64,000 bases of DNA from Halicephalobus mephisto (taxonomy: Eukaryota > Nematoda > Chromadorea > Rhabditida > Panagrolaimidae): the NCBI GenBank assembly GCA_009193035.1, contig SWDT01000099.1, forward strand, positions 310,001 to 374,000. Reading direction: 5' to 3'. This document shows, piece by piece, positions 1-12,057 of the stretch. A program made the position numbers and the translations under genes. Position 1 is the first letter of the stretch; the number at the start of each line of letters is the position of its first letter. The notes under the pieces were generated by a model. That model had not been told where the DNA came from. It saw only the letters and a program-made list of their open reading frames with translations, and did not search any database.

Positions 1-3000
1 CGTTCTGGAGTTCCTGGGATTTTCTCTACTTTGCTGAGCAAAAAACTAAAATCTATCATAAATCTTCCATATCCGAGACCTTGATAGCAAGGCAGAATCA
101 CCAGACAACAAAGATTACACTGGCTATGTTGATATTTTTGCTGAAAAAAACATTCTTAAAAACCTATTTTAAGCATTTTTTAGACGAATTTCTACAATTA
201 TTTTAAAACTCCAATATTAAAATAATAATTCAAGGAAATTTCAATTTTTAAACATTTTAAAATTTGTGAAATTCCGGAAAATTCTGATTTTTAATATTTC
301 CAAAAATTTCAACTTTAAAAATCTCAAAAATTTCCATAATTCTAAAATACCCTAAAATTTTTGAATATCTTTGAAAACTTTAGAAAAGAACGAAATTATA
401 AATTAAAAAATCACTATTACAATCAACTTCAAAAATTTCAACTTTAAAAATCTCAAAAATTTCCATAATTCTAAAATATCCTAAAATTTTTGAATATCTT
501 TGAAAACCTTAGAAAATAACGGAATTATAAATTAAAAAATCACTGTTACAATCAACTTCAAAAATTTCAATGAAAATTTAACAATTTTTACTGTAAAAAA
601 TCACAAACCTTTGAAAAGTACCCGACAAATCTGTTTCTTCGACTGTTCCCATCTCTCTTGACCAACACGTAAAACAAAAATGGTTCAATGTCTTGCCAGA
701 GGGCTTTGTGGTCAATGTAGCATCTAGCCCAAGCACAGAGTATTTTACAGTAACTAGGAGCTTGAAGAGCATCAACTTCAAAAACAGAAATTTTATAATC
801 GTCATCTTTATAGATTTCTTTTCCTGGAGGAGCTACGACTTCGCATTTGTTCATGTGGTCGTCGAATTGGTACTTCTGGAGGAAACCTTGAAGGCACAAG
901 TCACAAATATACAAATCAGAAGGTGTCTGGAGGGCTTCCGGGAAGAGTCCAGAATACAAAGTTTTGATTTTAAACTTGTTAGTGTGGATGTACTTCGGCA
1001 CAGGTCCCTTGGCCTCGGCGACGGCTTTCAGTCTGTCTTCCGTGTTCTTCTTCAACTCGTCGAAGATCTCCTTGAAGTTCTTCTTAAATTCCGGAGACAG
1101 TCTTTCCAGAATCTCCTCATAACTCAGAGGCTTGTTTCTGTCTTGAACACTATCATCAGAATCCAGATAATCCCTCAAGTCCTCCGTCAAAGAAGGTCTT
1201 CTAGGTTGCAGGCTCTTCTTCGGAGGGTTCGGCGGGGGTTCTTTCTCGGGACAATGTCTCCCGATTTGCAGATACCTGTGGATCTGTTTTCTTCTGTTGT
1301 TTCTTGAGACCCAGTTCCGACACGCTCTCCTGACGAGTCTTCGGTACATGACGCGGTTCAGATCCGATCGATATCTCTGATATCCAGGCGGTCTTGGACC
1401 ACTAGCTTTGACGATATCATAGTCAACCGGTTTTTGAGACTAAAAACATAAAATCATCATAAAAATTTCAGTTTTTTATGGAAATTCAGATTTAGGTAAA
1501 ACAGAACGAAAAACTGCGAGTGAAAACAGAGCGAGTCGTTCTGATTGCGCTTTGCCATCTTTTCGCTTCCACACGAGAATTTAAAATTTGTAAACAACTA
1601 CATTAGGAAATTTTTTAAAATTTCCAAAGTTATCTGAGATCGAATTTGAAGGTTTTACAGTTTTAGAATTATCCTAATTTAGTAAAAATGCGGTTTGGAT
1701 AGTGATTTATCGAAATTTTCACTTTTTCCTACTCGCCTCGGCCTGGGAATTCAAATAATGTAGAAAATTACAGAATTATAAATAATTGCTAAAGTTATTT
1801 TTGAATTTTTCTTGCCAATAATTTCGAAAAGATTCTAGAAGCAGAGCAATTCTAAAATAGGAAAAGATAGTGAGTCAATTTCCGCTGCGAATTACCAGAT
1901 TTACTACTTTCTTATTCTTACAAATCTCGGCTTTACTACGCGGAAATCCAAAAACTTGCAAAAAATACTTTAATTATAACATTTGAAAGAAAAATAAACT
2001 TACTTCATTGCTTAGCGTCGTGATGGAACTTTCTGGAGAAGCTCGGGAGTGTCCGGATCGCGGGGACTTCGGAGGCAGCATCTCTCGCCACGACGGAACT
2101 CGGTCCACAATCGGCTTGAAATCCAGTGCTTCGAACCTTTCTCTGACTGAAAAAACGAAATTTCATATATGGAATGGACCTTAAAACCCACAATCGACCA
2201 GGTCTTCGGTGGGGATCAGCTGGCCTTCTCCCACGGGTTCATCGTAGTCGAAATTCCTCCCGTTGTGGCTACCGTAATCGTTGTACTCGTCGTCGGTATC
2301 GCTGAACATGCCGAATTCCAAAGGACATTGATAGTGAAATTCCGGGTTTTTGAATTTCGAAATAGATTGGTCCGAGGAGTCAATACCGACGACGGACTTC
2401 CTTCTGACGGCTCCAGAACCCTTAAGTTGCTTCTCATTGGTGGACTCCACATAATCGTTGAATTCATCGTCACAAACAGCCAGATGTCCTTGCTCCAGAC
2501 ACCGCAGCAATTCTGAGAACTCTTTTCTGAACTGCCGGTGTTCTCTTCTCTGCCGCCGCGTCAGGCCGTCCTTGACCTTCGTCCGCTTCTGGAGCTTCTT
2601 TTTACAGTAATTCAAGTAGTCGTTAGTGTCCCGGAAGTGCCGACGATCGGGTTGTTTTTTGTCTTCTTCAAAAGACGTATCGCTGTCGACGTCGGAATAT
2701 TCCTTAAAATCCGGATTTTTCCTGTGCATTGCTTCCATCGACTTGAAGACCTCAATTAGGTCCCTGGCCCCGACCCCATTGGGGTCGAGTACCCCATTCG
2801 GACAGTCAGCGAACCAAAAACCTTTGTAATAGTACTTTTTCGGCTGTCCGGAAGGAGTTATTTCTTCTTCTTCGTCGCTCGAAGTTTCGGCTCGGGATTT
2901 TTTAGTTTTTTTCTTTGGAGATCCTCGGACTTTAGGTTTGTCCTTTTTAGGGTCCTCCGGAGGATACTTGGTACTCGGACAACCCGCCTTTTTGACTGTT

Positions 3001-3369
3001 TTCTCTGGCGGCAGGGAGGTCGAGCTGCTCCAGGAGGGTCCAGCCTCCGCCGGGTCGTGTTCGTTCTCCCTCCCTTCCGACGTCGAAGGTCTAGATGAAG
3101 AGCTCGAGGAATCATCAGAATCCCTCACATTCTCTGGTTGGGGTGGTGCAGGGACTCTCGATCTCCTAGTACTGCTAGGAGTGAAGAATGTACTTAGAGA
3201 ATCCTGAAAAACAAAAAGTTCATATATCGTTTCCATATATGGATCCCGGGAATCCAACCTGTAGCTGCGTTAATTCGTTTTTCTTCCCATCTTTTTCCCT
3301 CTTCTTTCCCGCGGGTTCTGAAGCAGCTAGCCCCGTTTTTCTGGTGGATTTCTTGTTTTTTTTGGGCAT
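1..3369 (-). CDS. MYST-family histone acetyltransferase, 5' part (cut by window start)
   Basis: Acetyl-CoA-dependent lysine acetyltransferase, presumably nuclear and acting on histones. Exons on the minus strand: 3369-3259, 3203-2192, 2146-2004, 1439-609, 140-1 (partial); all phases agree, giving about 745 residues. Residues 1-420 are an acidic/basic low-complexity region (Ser, Lys, Asp runs) with no domain I recognise. The MYST C2HC finger (C-x2-C-x12-H-x3-C) is at about 601-621, followed by ISVFEVD and DIEPFLFYVL. The last exon holds the acetyl-CoA loop QGLGYG (719-724), the active-site Cys (711) and the start of the catalytic-Glu motif GTPE (745). The family's autoacetylated Lys (LAK) is read here as Arg 661 (AWARC). 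Similarity is nearest to KAT6/KAT7. The start ATG lies 11 nt after TTTTCTAG, a possible trans-splice site. It is head to head with the Ariadne gene. The 564-bp intron 3 carries two copies of the dispersed GC-tipped repeat. The family call is sure; the paralogue is not. Confidence 0.85.
1490..1955. repeat. Two copies of the dispersed GC-tipped repeat in MYST intron 3
   Basis: 1490-1590 (TTTAGGTAAA, GCGAGTGAAAACAGAGCGAG, TTTTCGCTTCCACACGAGAA) and 1861-1955 (AGTGAGTCAATTTCCGC, GAATTACCAGATTTACTAC, TTACTACGCGGAAATCC). Both share the layout of the copies at 32.9 and 51.5 kb. Confidence 0.65.
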
Positions 3370-3989
3370 TCCAGATTACCCTAGAAAATTATTACGAAAT
3401 TCGCCATACACAAACCCCACGCAAAACATCCGGAATCGGATCAAAAACATTATCAAATAACTAACTGGAAAAGTAATTAAAACGACAAACAATGATATCA
3501 TGCAGTTTATCACGTACGCAAAAACTCGATTACGAAATAAAGCTGCAGAATCAATTCAATCATACCATTTTTTCCATGTAAATGGTGCAATATCTTTCAA
3601 AAAAAACATAGTTGGCCCGAAGACAACCAGAAAAGTGCGGAAATGCCGCCGCGCGTCGCTTTCGTTTTTTGCGTCATGTTCGTCCGTTTATGCGCAAACT
3701 TGGTCGTCTTGTCGTTGTGCGTACCAGTGGGGCTCTCTTGATTTGTTGTCCTCTGCATTTCTTGTGCTAATATCTCTTTCCTGAGCTTTCCAATTATGGC
3801 ACGCTATTAACGTGGATAAAGTCCTCCGTATTCATATCCCTTTAAAAGTGTACTTTTTTCTCGCGGTTGGATATCCTTAGGGAATCAATTTTCGCAACGT
3901 TCCAATTACTTATGCAAAATTTCGAAATTCCCGTGATTTATTATCATGGAAGGTTTTTAAACGGTGGTTTTTTGCAGATCCAGATAAAA
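3370..3989. promoter_or_regulatory. Divergent intergenic region between MYST gene and Ariadne gene
   Basis: 620 bp between two start codons on opposite strands, so it should hold both promoters. A CG-rich patch (about 3640-3740, with GCCGCCGCGCG) stands out from the AT-rich surroundings. The right end, TTTTTTGCAG at 3968-3977, is an acceptor 12 nt before the Ariadne ATG. No defined binding site is recognised. Confidence 0.4.
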
Positions 3990-5843
3990 ATGGACGACGA
4001 CTTAAATGCTGGATTCAGCGGAGGAGAATCCGAATGTTATTCCGACGACGACGGAATCTACAGCGGAAACGGGCAGGAGATGGAAGTTGAACAGGATGAC
4101 GAGCCAATTCACGAGGTAAGTGACCGATTTTCCATATCCAAATCTCCGAAATCCATATATCAACTGTTTCCCGAAAATCCATATATCGAGTTTCCGGGAT
4201 TTCATATATCAACTTTCGTAAATTTCATATATCCAACTTTCCAAAATTCATACTTTTGCTTTTTCCGAAATTCATATCCACTTTTTCCCCAAAATTCATG
4301 TATCAAACTTTGCAAAATCAATATGTTATTTTCCAAAGGTTATATTTTCGGCTTTCTAAGAGTTGTTTACTGAACATTGCAAATTTACTCGTTAAATGTT
4401 TTAAAATTGATTTGTCATTTAAAATAAGTTTAGGTCATTCAACAGGAACAATTAGCTTCGGAGATGAATCAGCTTGCTGATGATACACGAGCAGTTATCA
4501 CACTCCCCTCTCAACTTTGTCGCATCGCTCTACATCACTATCGCTGGAACAAGGAGATCTTGCTCGAGAAATACTACGAAAGCGAATCTGAAGTGCATTT
4601 CTTCAAGCGCACCGGTTTCGACTTTCCTCTGAATTCAAAGTATGTCGGGGTTCCACAACAATTCGGAAAAGGACAGTGTCCTATTTGCTTTGAGGAGAGA
4701 AAACTCAAAGGACTGACGTGCGGTCATGGATACTGCGACGTTTGTTGGGACAGTTACTTGTCCACCAGATTCCACGAATTTCCTGAACCTTATGTCATCT
4801 GTCCTGAACCTAAATGCAGACAACTGGTCGACGACGAATGTGCCATGACTCTTCTGAAGACAGAAGAAGATAGAAAGTTCTACCAACGTGTTTTGATCAA
4901 TAGTTTCGTTGAGAGTAACAAATCGCTCAAATGGTGTCCTGGTGTCAACTGTGGACGTGTCATAAAATTGTGCAACACTGAATCCCGAGCTGTGCCTGTA
5001 ACATGTGTCTGTGGCTTCAATTTCTGTTTCAAGTGCTCAAACGAATGGCATGAACCTGTTGATTGTGACTTGTTGTCGAAATGGAGGAAGAAATGCACCG
5101 ATGACAGTGAAACATCGAATTGGTTGCATGCAAATACGAAAGACTGTCCTAAATGTCATATTACAATTGAGAAAGATGGTGGATGTAATCATATGACATG
5201 TCGTTCGAGTACTTGTAGGTTTGAATTTTGTTGGACTTGCTTGGGACCCTGGCAACCTCATGGGTCTGGGTGGTATTCTTGTAATCGTTTTGATGACAAA
5301 GCGGCGAAAGAAGCTCGTACAAATCAAGAAAATTCCCGTGCTGCTCTTCAACGGTATCTTCATTATTACAATCGTTTTGCTAATCATCAGAATAGTTTGA
5401 AATTTGAAAATCGATTGATGGAACAAATCCAGATTAAAGTGAACCAAATGCAAGCTCAGAGTTTTTCATGGATTGAAACTCAGTTCCTGAGCAAATCAGT
5501 GCAAGTACTGAACAAGTGCCGAAGGACGTTGATGTACACATATGCTTTTGCCTTTTATCTCCAGCCGAATAATGTTACCAGTATTTTTGAGGATAATCAA
5601 CGTGATTTAGAATTGGCAACAGAACAACTTAGTGAAGTTTTGGAAAGAGAAATTGATCCATCTGTGGATGATTTGGTGGTTTTGAAACAAAAGGTAAAAT
5701 TTTTAATTTTTGTGATTGTTTTTATTGGAGGATTTTAGGTGCAAGATAAGTGCCATTATGTAGATCAACGACGACAGGTTTTGTTGAAACATTGTGCTGA
5801 AGGTTTGGAGAAGAACCAATGGGTCTTTCGGGAGGGCAATTGA
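3990..5843 (+). CDS. ari-1: Ariadne-1-type RBR E3 ubiquitin ligase (ARIH1/HHARI)
   Basis: RING-between-RING ubiquitin ligase that takes ubiquitin from an E2 onto its own cysteine before passing it to substrate; ARIH1 works with neddylated cullin-RING ligases. Exons 3990-4115, 4434-5693, 5739-5843 encode 496 residues (human ARIH1 is 557). An acidic N-terminus is followed by a UBA-like segment (IALHHYRWNKEILLEKYY). RING1 starts at CPICFEE (about 124) with CGHGYCDVC, then IBR (WCPGVNCGRVIK, CVCGFNFCFKC), then RING2 (CPKCHITIEKDGGCNHMTC) whose catalytic Cys is about residue 293. The Ariadne domain runs to the C-terminus (KVQDKCHYVDQRRQVLLKH), matching the autoinhibitory helices of HHARI. Intron 1 (4116-4433) holds a run of CATATATC-type repeats. 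The start was chosen because it opens the first acidic exon directly after an acceptor. Identification is strong; the gene symbol is by orthology. Confidence 0.93.
4130..4325. repeat. Tandem CATATATC-type repeat in Ariadne intron 1
   Basis: About six imperfect units of roughly 28-31 bp, each with CCATATATC or TTCATATATC followed by AACTTTCC-like sequence. They fill most of the 318-bp intron. This is a local amplification of the palindrome that recurs in introns across the window. Confidence 0.7.
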
Positions 5844-8074
5844 TTTCCCAGAACTCGAACTGATACCGGTAACAAGAAAGACGAATATTAGATTTTAAAA
5901 ATCGGAATTTTTGTCTTACTGTAAATATTATGTTGATTGAGAGATTAAGATTTTTTGCCTTATTGTTTTTATTGTAATTCATTTTTTTCACAGAGTAGTG
6001 TTTTTGGGTAAAAGTTTTATGAAGCCTTGAAACGTATCGAGGAAGGCTGTTTGTGCAAGACGAAACATGTCCGGCCATCTCGTTGACGGGCGGCACTTGA
6101 CGACAGGACATGGCCAGAAGCGGAACAATGCGGTCGGCATCTCGACTCTCATTCCAATTTGTCATATTTTCCTGTTTTTAGAATGGACTTATGGAGTTTT
6201 TATATAAAAATTTTTAATTTAAAAAAAAAAATAATTGTGGATTTTTTAAAATTTTTTTAGAAAATTTACCTGGAGAGAAGGCCAGTTTTCAAGCGTTCTT
6301 TTATGGTCCAATTTCCGGCTTCTCTGAAGTAATCAATCAATCAGTCTCTTTTGTCCTCGCGCAAGTTTTCATGGAAAAACTGATCAGTCGATTATTTTTC
6401 GTATTTTTTTTTTACCTTTTTCGTTTTGTTTTCTACGTTGAAGGAGAACTTTGCTGGAACCTCCTTCTTATTTATTTGGGTTGTGTAAATCCAATTTTGG
6501 GTCCTAGTTTAGGATTAGTAAGAACTCGATTTAGAATAACTCGAGTCTGAATTTGGAAATTTCTGAAACCAAAATCGAGAGGTCTGAAAAGTCCCCGGAA
6601 GTCGGGTTCACACAAAATTGGAAATTTTCGTTATTTTTTTATATAAAAATAAAATCGAAAAATTACAAAATTCGTGGTAGAATAAATTTTGAAATTTCCT
6701 TGTTAATTTTTATATAAAAATAATCGGAAAATTCGTGGTAGAATAAGTTTTGAAATTTCCTTGTTAATTTTTATAAAAATAAAATTGAAAAAAAAAGTTA
6801 CAAAATTCGTAGTGAAATAAGTTTTGAAATTTCCTTGTTAATTTTTATATAAAAATAAAATTGAAAAATTCGTGGTGGGATAAGTTTTGAACTTTTTATA
6901 TAAAAATTTGTTTCGAGAAAATTTGAAAATTCTTGTTCAAACACGTTTGAGGATTTTGGTTACTAATTTTATATAAAAATGATATTTAAAAATTCCGAAA
7001 AAATTAAAAATATTTTAAATTTTTCATGATAGTCCAAATTCGAAAATTACTAATTAGTTCTCGAAATTCGTGTCGGGATAGGTTTTGTAAAAAATGAATT
7101 TGTAATATTCGTAACGGCGATTTCGAAAATTTCAATGAACTTTGAAAATTCGCGTCGAATTAATTTTGTAAAATTGTGGACTTACATTTTTTATCATAAA
7201 TGACATCCGCCTACGTGACTTTTGACATTTTTGGAATGCAGCCGGAATTAAATAAAACAAGTTTTAAAAATTATAAATTTTCGTTGTGAGACAGTTTCGA
7301 AATCTTTAAACCAAAATTGAAGTCTTCAAAATTCGTCTCAGGATCGTTACGTAGGAAAATTACTTTTATAAAATTACAAATTAAAAAACCAGATTCGAAT
7401 TGCCCGCGCTACCGTAATTGGTGATTTTCATGTTAGTGCTAGTGATTGCCGTTCGAATGTCCCGCTTACCGTTTCCTCAATCTTTCGTTTTGAAATCCAA
7501 TTTTCTCTGAACTTAGTATTTTGATCAAGTTTCCGACTTCCAAATAAAAACAAAAATTCTCTTTTTGTTTATCGCTCATTTGTCAGCGTCAAATGTGTCC
7601 CCGCCTTTTTCAAGTTCTTCCACAAGGATTATTTGTCATCGTTGAAATAGGCATATTGCATGGCTCAAATTTAGCCAGGTAACTTCATAAATTCGGTTGC
7701 CGCTCCAAGTTGAGGAGAAAGATGACGGTCAGGTTCCTCGTTGCCATGGTTCGCGGACGAGACAAGATTCAACGAGAAATTTCGACTTGTTAATTTTTTG
7801 GTTCGATTAACTTTGCTTTTTTAAATTTAAAATTTAAAATGTTTTATTTTTTGAATTACCTTTGTTTTTTATTTAAATTTAAAATTTTTTTATTTTTTAC
7901 TTTGTTTTTTTAAATTTAAATTTAAAATTTTTTTATTTTTAAATTAACTTTGTTTTTTTATTTAAAATTTTAGAAATTTCTGAATTTTTAAAAATTTGAA
8001 TATTGTGGAATTTTTTGCGTGATTTTTTAAAGACCGTAAATTTTGATAAAATTGTTATTTTTGATATTTTAGAA
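5844..8074. other. Intergenic region between Ariadne and zinc-finger genes
   Basis: 2.2 kb with no convincing exon. It starts with the Ariadne 3' UTR. A GC-richer island at about 6050-6165 contains imperfect inverted pieces (ACATGTCCGGCC and GGACATGGCC). An imperfect AT repeat lies at 6640-6900. Further GC-richer patches are at about 7395-7480 and 7680-7770. The end is homopolymer-rich (7790-7990). No tRNA fold or known RNA family was recognised. Confidence 0.6.
6640..6900. repeat. Imperfect tandem repeat, units about 61-77 bp
   Basis: Four imperfect copies of AATTCGTGGTAGAATAAG followed by TTTTGAAATTTCCTTG and TTAATTTTTATATAAAAAT (starts near 6668, 6729, 6806, 6868). Noncoding. Confidence 0.6.
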
Positions 8075-9955
8075 ATGGGTCGTCGGAAACAAGCAAATCC
8101 AGTCAAAGTCTCGGATTCCCTCGCGGTTTCTGCGACGACAACGCCGTCTGTGACTCCTCCGCCGGTGGCTTCTCCGTCGTCCGGATCGGATCAGCAGACT
8201 CCTCCGAAGAAGACCGATTTCTCGATCAAAGCCCAACTGGAATCCAAACCTTCGACCTCGAAGTTCTTCAACCCGAACCTGTCCCCCCAGAGCTTCGCCA
8301 GTGCTATGAAGGCCTACGAGACGTTAATGACGGAACTGGAGAAGCCAGGAGGGCTCAAACCCGGGCCCCTCCTGCAGCTAGTCAGAGAAGTCGACAAACT
8401 GGCCTACAGAAACGCCAACTCAAAATTAAGTCTCGGTAAGTTCCATTTTTATGAATATTTTAAAGTTTCATGAAAATCTTACATAAAAACTGAAAATTCA
8501 TAGAAAAATTTTATATGAAAGTTAAAATTTTGAAAATTTTACACAAAAACTGAATTTTTATATAAAAATTAAAGTTATGAAAAATTTTATATAAAAATTA
8601 TATGTAGAAAGTTAAAATTGCCACAAAAACTGAATTTTTATATAAAAGTTAAAATTATGGAAAATTTTATATAAAAACTGAAATTTTATATGAAAATTAA
8701 GATTTCTTAGGAAGATTAAAGATGTTGAAGAAATTTTCCAACTTTTTTGGATGACTGGAGATTTCTGAAATCTTATTGAAGAAATTTTGAATTTGTTTAA
8801 TCTTTCGAAATTGCAAGATGAGTTTTGAAAGTTTTGGTTTCGTAATTTTCATATTTATGTTGTTGGTTCTTTATTCACGGAAATAATATTCCTCAAAAAT
8901 CCGGACAAGCCGGGCAAGTCGGTGGCCATCCATCATTTTGATGAGGGACAACAAAGCCAACTCCTTTTTCTCCTGCTTCTTGAGATATTGATGTAACTAG
9001 TCCGCTGCCCTGAGCAACTATCGCAAAAGATGAATGATTGAGTTCTTCATAATTCTCGAGACTTTTGGTGTCCTGTCAAAAAGACGAGGACTAGTCAAAT
9101 TCAAGTTTGAAGCCGACTTTTCCAAAAATGATGGATTACTAAATTTCCGAAGATTCAAAATAAGTTTTAAACTTTCAAGCAATTTTATAAAACTAAAAAT
9201 TTTTAAATACTTTCAAAAAATCCTAAAATTTTTATTTTTATGTAACATTTGGAGTTTTTTTTATTAGTTTTTGCAATATTCTGGAAATTTGGAAAAAGAT
9301 TTTAAAGATTTTCAGAAATTTCATATATGGAAATTTAAAAGTTTAAAAATGACCGAATTTAGGTATTTTTATATGGAAATTTCAGGGGATTCTGCTTTGG
9401 ATTTGAGAATCAAAAGGAAATCTGGAAATGCGGCTGAAGAGAGTGAATCTAAAATCCCGAAGATGGAATCAGAACCGAAGACGAACGGCGAAGACACGTT
9501 GATGAAGTTGAGTTCGCTGGTCGGGAAGGCGGGCAGCTCGATGAACGCCTCGATGGCGGCCGTTGTCAAGGCTTCCGTCAACGACAGCAAGGACGACACT
9601 GATCCCAGGAAGGTCTTCACTTGTCTCAGGTGTTACGAAGGATTCAACGGCATCGAGGAGCTCAGTGATCACATGATCAAAACGAAGCATTTTGGGAACT
9701 CTCCTGTCCCTAAGCCGTAATTTTTCGTTTTATTTATTTTTAAAATGAAGGTGTTTTAGTCCTGGTGGAACTCCGACTTCAATATCCCCGAAATCGGGAG
9801 TGTCTGCGAACTCACCTTCTAGATCCTGTAGCTACAAGTACAAGTGTGCTCTTTGCGGGTTCTGCAACGACTCCATCGACGACCACATGAAGAAGGAGCA
9901 CAGCTTCAAGGAACCCAGTGACTGGATCGCCGCTGTCAAACTAGTCCCTATTTGA
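8075..9955 (+). CDS. Two-finger C2H2 zinc-finger protein (possibly teashirt-like)
   Basis: Probable DNA-binding regulator; target unknown. Exons 8075-8435, 9386-9716, 9760-9955 join in frame to 295 residues. The N-terminus (MGRRKQANP) is Ser/Thr/Pro-rich; a helical segment (about 85-118) includes PGPLLQLVREVDKLAY. After a Lys/Glu-rich stretch comes a finger CLRC-x12-H-x5-H (CLRCYEGFNGIEELSDHM, then IKTKHFG), whose long His spacing and trailing H-F-G recall teashirt-type fingers. A second, short finger CALCGFCNDSIDDHMKKEH lies near the C-terminus, followed by DWIAAVKLVPI. The ATG is 2 nt after GATATTTTAG, so trans-splicing is likely. A poly(A) signal AATAAA is 23 nt after the stop. The gene is more GC-rich than its introns. 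The gene model is good; the family assignment is tentative. Confidence 0.75.
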
Positions 9956-9977
9956 TCTTGTCTCGATCTCTATTTCG

Positions 9978-9983
9978 AATAAA
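9978..9983 (+). terminator. Poly(A) signal of the zinc-finger gene
   Basis: AATAAA 23 nt downstream of the stop codon. Confidence 0.7.
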
Positions 9984-12057
9984 GTACGCAATTTACAGTT
10001 TACGGAGGTTTTGGGAGATTCAAGATTTCTGAAGTCTTTGGAAATTCCGTGGGAACTCGTAGGAGATTGTCGTTAGGATGGGAAACAAAAGAAAGAATAA
10101 TTTCCACCGGCACGACGAGACATAATTCGCAACATAATTGGAACACAAGACGACCGAGAGTCATTCGTGCCTACAGTATCCCGCGCTCCCTGATGTTCAG
10201 GCGGCTGTGCGGCAGTTGCTCCCCAGCGACGTTCACTCCCTGTTTTCCTTTTGATTTACATTCATTTCAAAATTCTATCTTTTTAAATCATTATTTTTCT
10301 AAACTGAGATATTAAGTTAATTTAATTATAAAAGAATTAGTATAAAGACGAAGTAAACGAGATAAATCTTACGAAACGGGGGAAGTGAATGTCGCTGAGG
10401 AGCAACTGTCGTACAGCCTAATCTGGTTATACCTTGAACTTCTCTCTAGTCTAGTTTTCTGTGCCGACAGTTATAAGGATCTCCATAATATTCTAATATC
10501 TTCTTGGTTTCTGGAGTTTTGTAAAAATCGGAGAAATGCAGATTTTCAAGAAGATTCCGAAATATTTGAGAAATTTGTATAAATTCCCGGGATTTCCTAA
10601 AACGCTTTTATATCATTTTGAGGCTTTTAGGATCTTCTATAACATAATTTTTTAAAATGCAGATTTTCAAGAAGATTCCGAAATGTTTGAAAAGTTTGTG
10701 TAAATTTTCAGAAATTTTTAGAAGATTATTGAAGTTTTTATAGTCCTCCGATATCTTCTTGAATTGTCTAGAATCCTCCAAAATTGAAATTAATATTCTT
10801 GAATTTTTCCAAATTTCACGAAAACTTCTGAAATTTTAGTTTCTAGAATTTCCGAAAATGTAAAAATTAAAAAATATTTAAATGTGAAAATTTCTGGAGT
10901 GTAATGAAAATTACTAGAACGTTGCAGAATCTTCTGGATACTTTTGGGATTTTCTAGAAAAAATTCCAAAACCAATATACGATGTGTGGACGGAAATGTC
11001 GAATTTGATTTGCCCTTTTTTCAAAGTCAAACTTGGCGTTTTGCGGCTACTGCCATTTTCGTGTAAAGACTTTTTCCATCAAGAATACAATTATGAGTAA
11101 CAAAAAAAATTAAAATTAAATTTTGGAAGGAAAATTAATTTTTTATTAACTACGTTAAATTTGGCGTTTTGTGTGAAAATTGTCTCTATCAAAATTATAC
11201 TTATGAATAATGTGAGAAAATTAAAAATTAAAATTGAATTTTAGGAGAAAAATTAATTTTTTTATTAATTACGTGCACTTTTCAAAGTTAAATTTGGCGT
11301 TCTGTGACGAGTGCTGTTTTCGCGGAAGGTCCTTTTTCATCATCATTACGGTGTTAAATAATATAAAAAATAAAAAAGTTAAAAAATAAAAAAGTTAAAA
11401 AATAAAAAATTAAAAAATTAAAAAATTAAAAATAAAAAAGTTAAAAAATTAAAAAATTAAAAAATAAAAAATAAAAAAGTTAAAAATTTGAAATTAAAAA
11501 AATTTTTATTCTCGATAATTCATAAATTAATTTTATTACTGACAATTTGATTGGTGTACTGTAGAGCTAAAAAACCGAATTTATAGAATGTTCAAAGGTC
11601 GAATGATGTCATTTTCGAAAATTAATTTTTACATTCAATTATTTTTATTTTCCGATTTATTTCTTTAAAGTTATTTTTCGCGTTTTAAATATTTCTTCAG
11701 ACGAAAAATCTGGGTCATAGAAAACTAAAATTGAAAAAAATTAATTTTTAAAAAAATTTTCGAAATTTAATTTTTAATTTTTTTAAATTTTTAGAATTTT
11801 TTAAACATAAAAAAAAACAATTTTTTTAAAATTTAAATTGGAAAATAAAAATATTTATATTTAAAAAAATAATTTAATTTTTAAATTTTTAAATAAAAAA
11901 TTTAAATGATTTTTTTTAATTTTCGATTTTTGGAAATTTTTGAATATTACGAAACGACCGAATTTCGTTCAGCCTTAGTTTGTCCAGGTGAAAATTGAAA
12001 ATTAAACTTGTCTGATTTTTTTTTCTGAAAATTTCGAATTATTTTCAATTTTTTACA
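9984..12057. other. Intergenic region before the chemoreceptor gene
   Basis: 2.1 kb without a supportable gene. GC-richer islands at about 10050-10215 and 10375-10480 have no intact exon. The rest is AT-rich, with TTCTAGAATTTTC-type fragments (10540-10975), three imperfect copies of a TTTGGCGTTTTGYG motif (about 11030, 11160, 11290), an A/T satellite-like stretch at 11344-11500, and homopolymers up to the gene. Confidence 0.6.
11344..11500. repeat. Simple repeat, AAAAAGTTAAAAAATAA type
   Basis: Low-complexity run of short AAAAAATAAA and AAAAAGTTAAA units with no coding potential. Confidence 0.7.

Noticed and set aside
5722..6165. A 147-residue minus-strand frame over the Ariadne 3' end
   Set aside because: It mostly covers Ariadne 3' UTR and low-complexity DNA (KKMNYNKNNKAKN), with no recognisable family; only the GC island at 6050-6165 is noted.
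11990..12057. An upstream exon for the chemoreceptor
   Set aside because: Only AT-rich sequence precedes the ATG; Sre proteins begin with a short extracellular stretch before TM1, which is already present.
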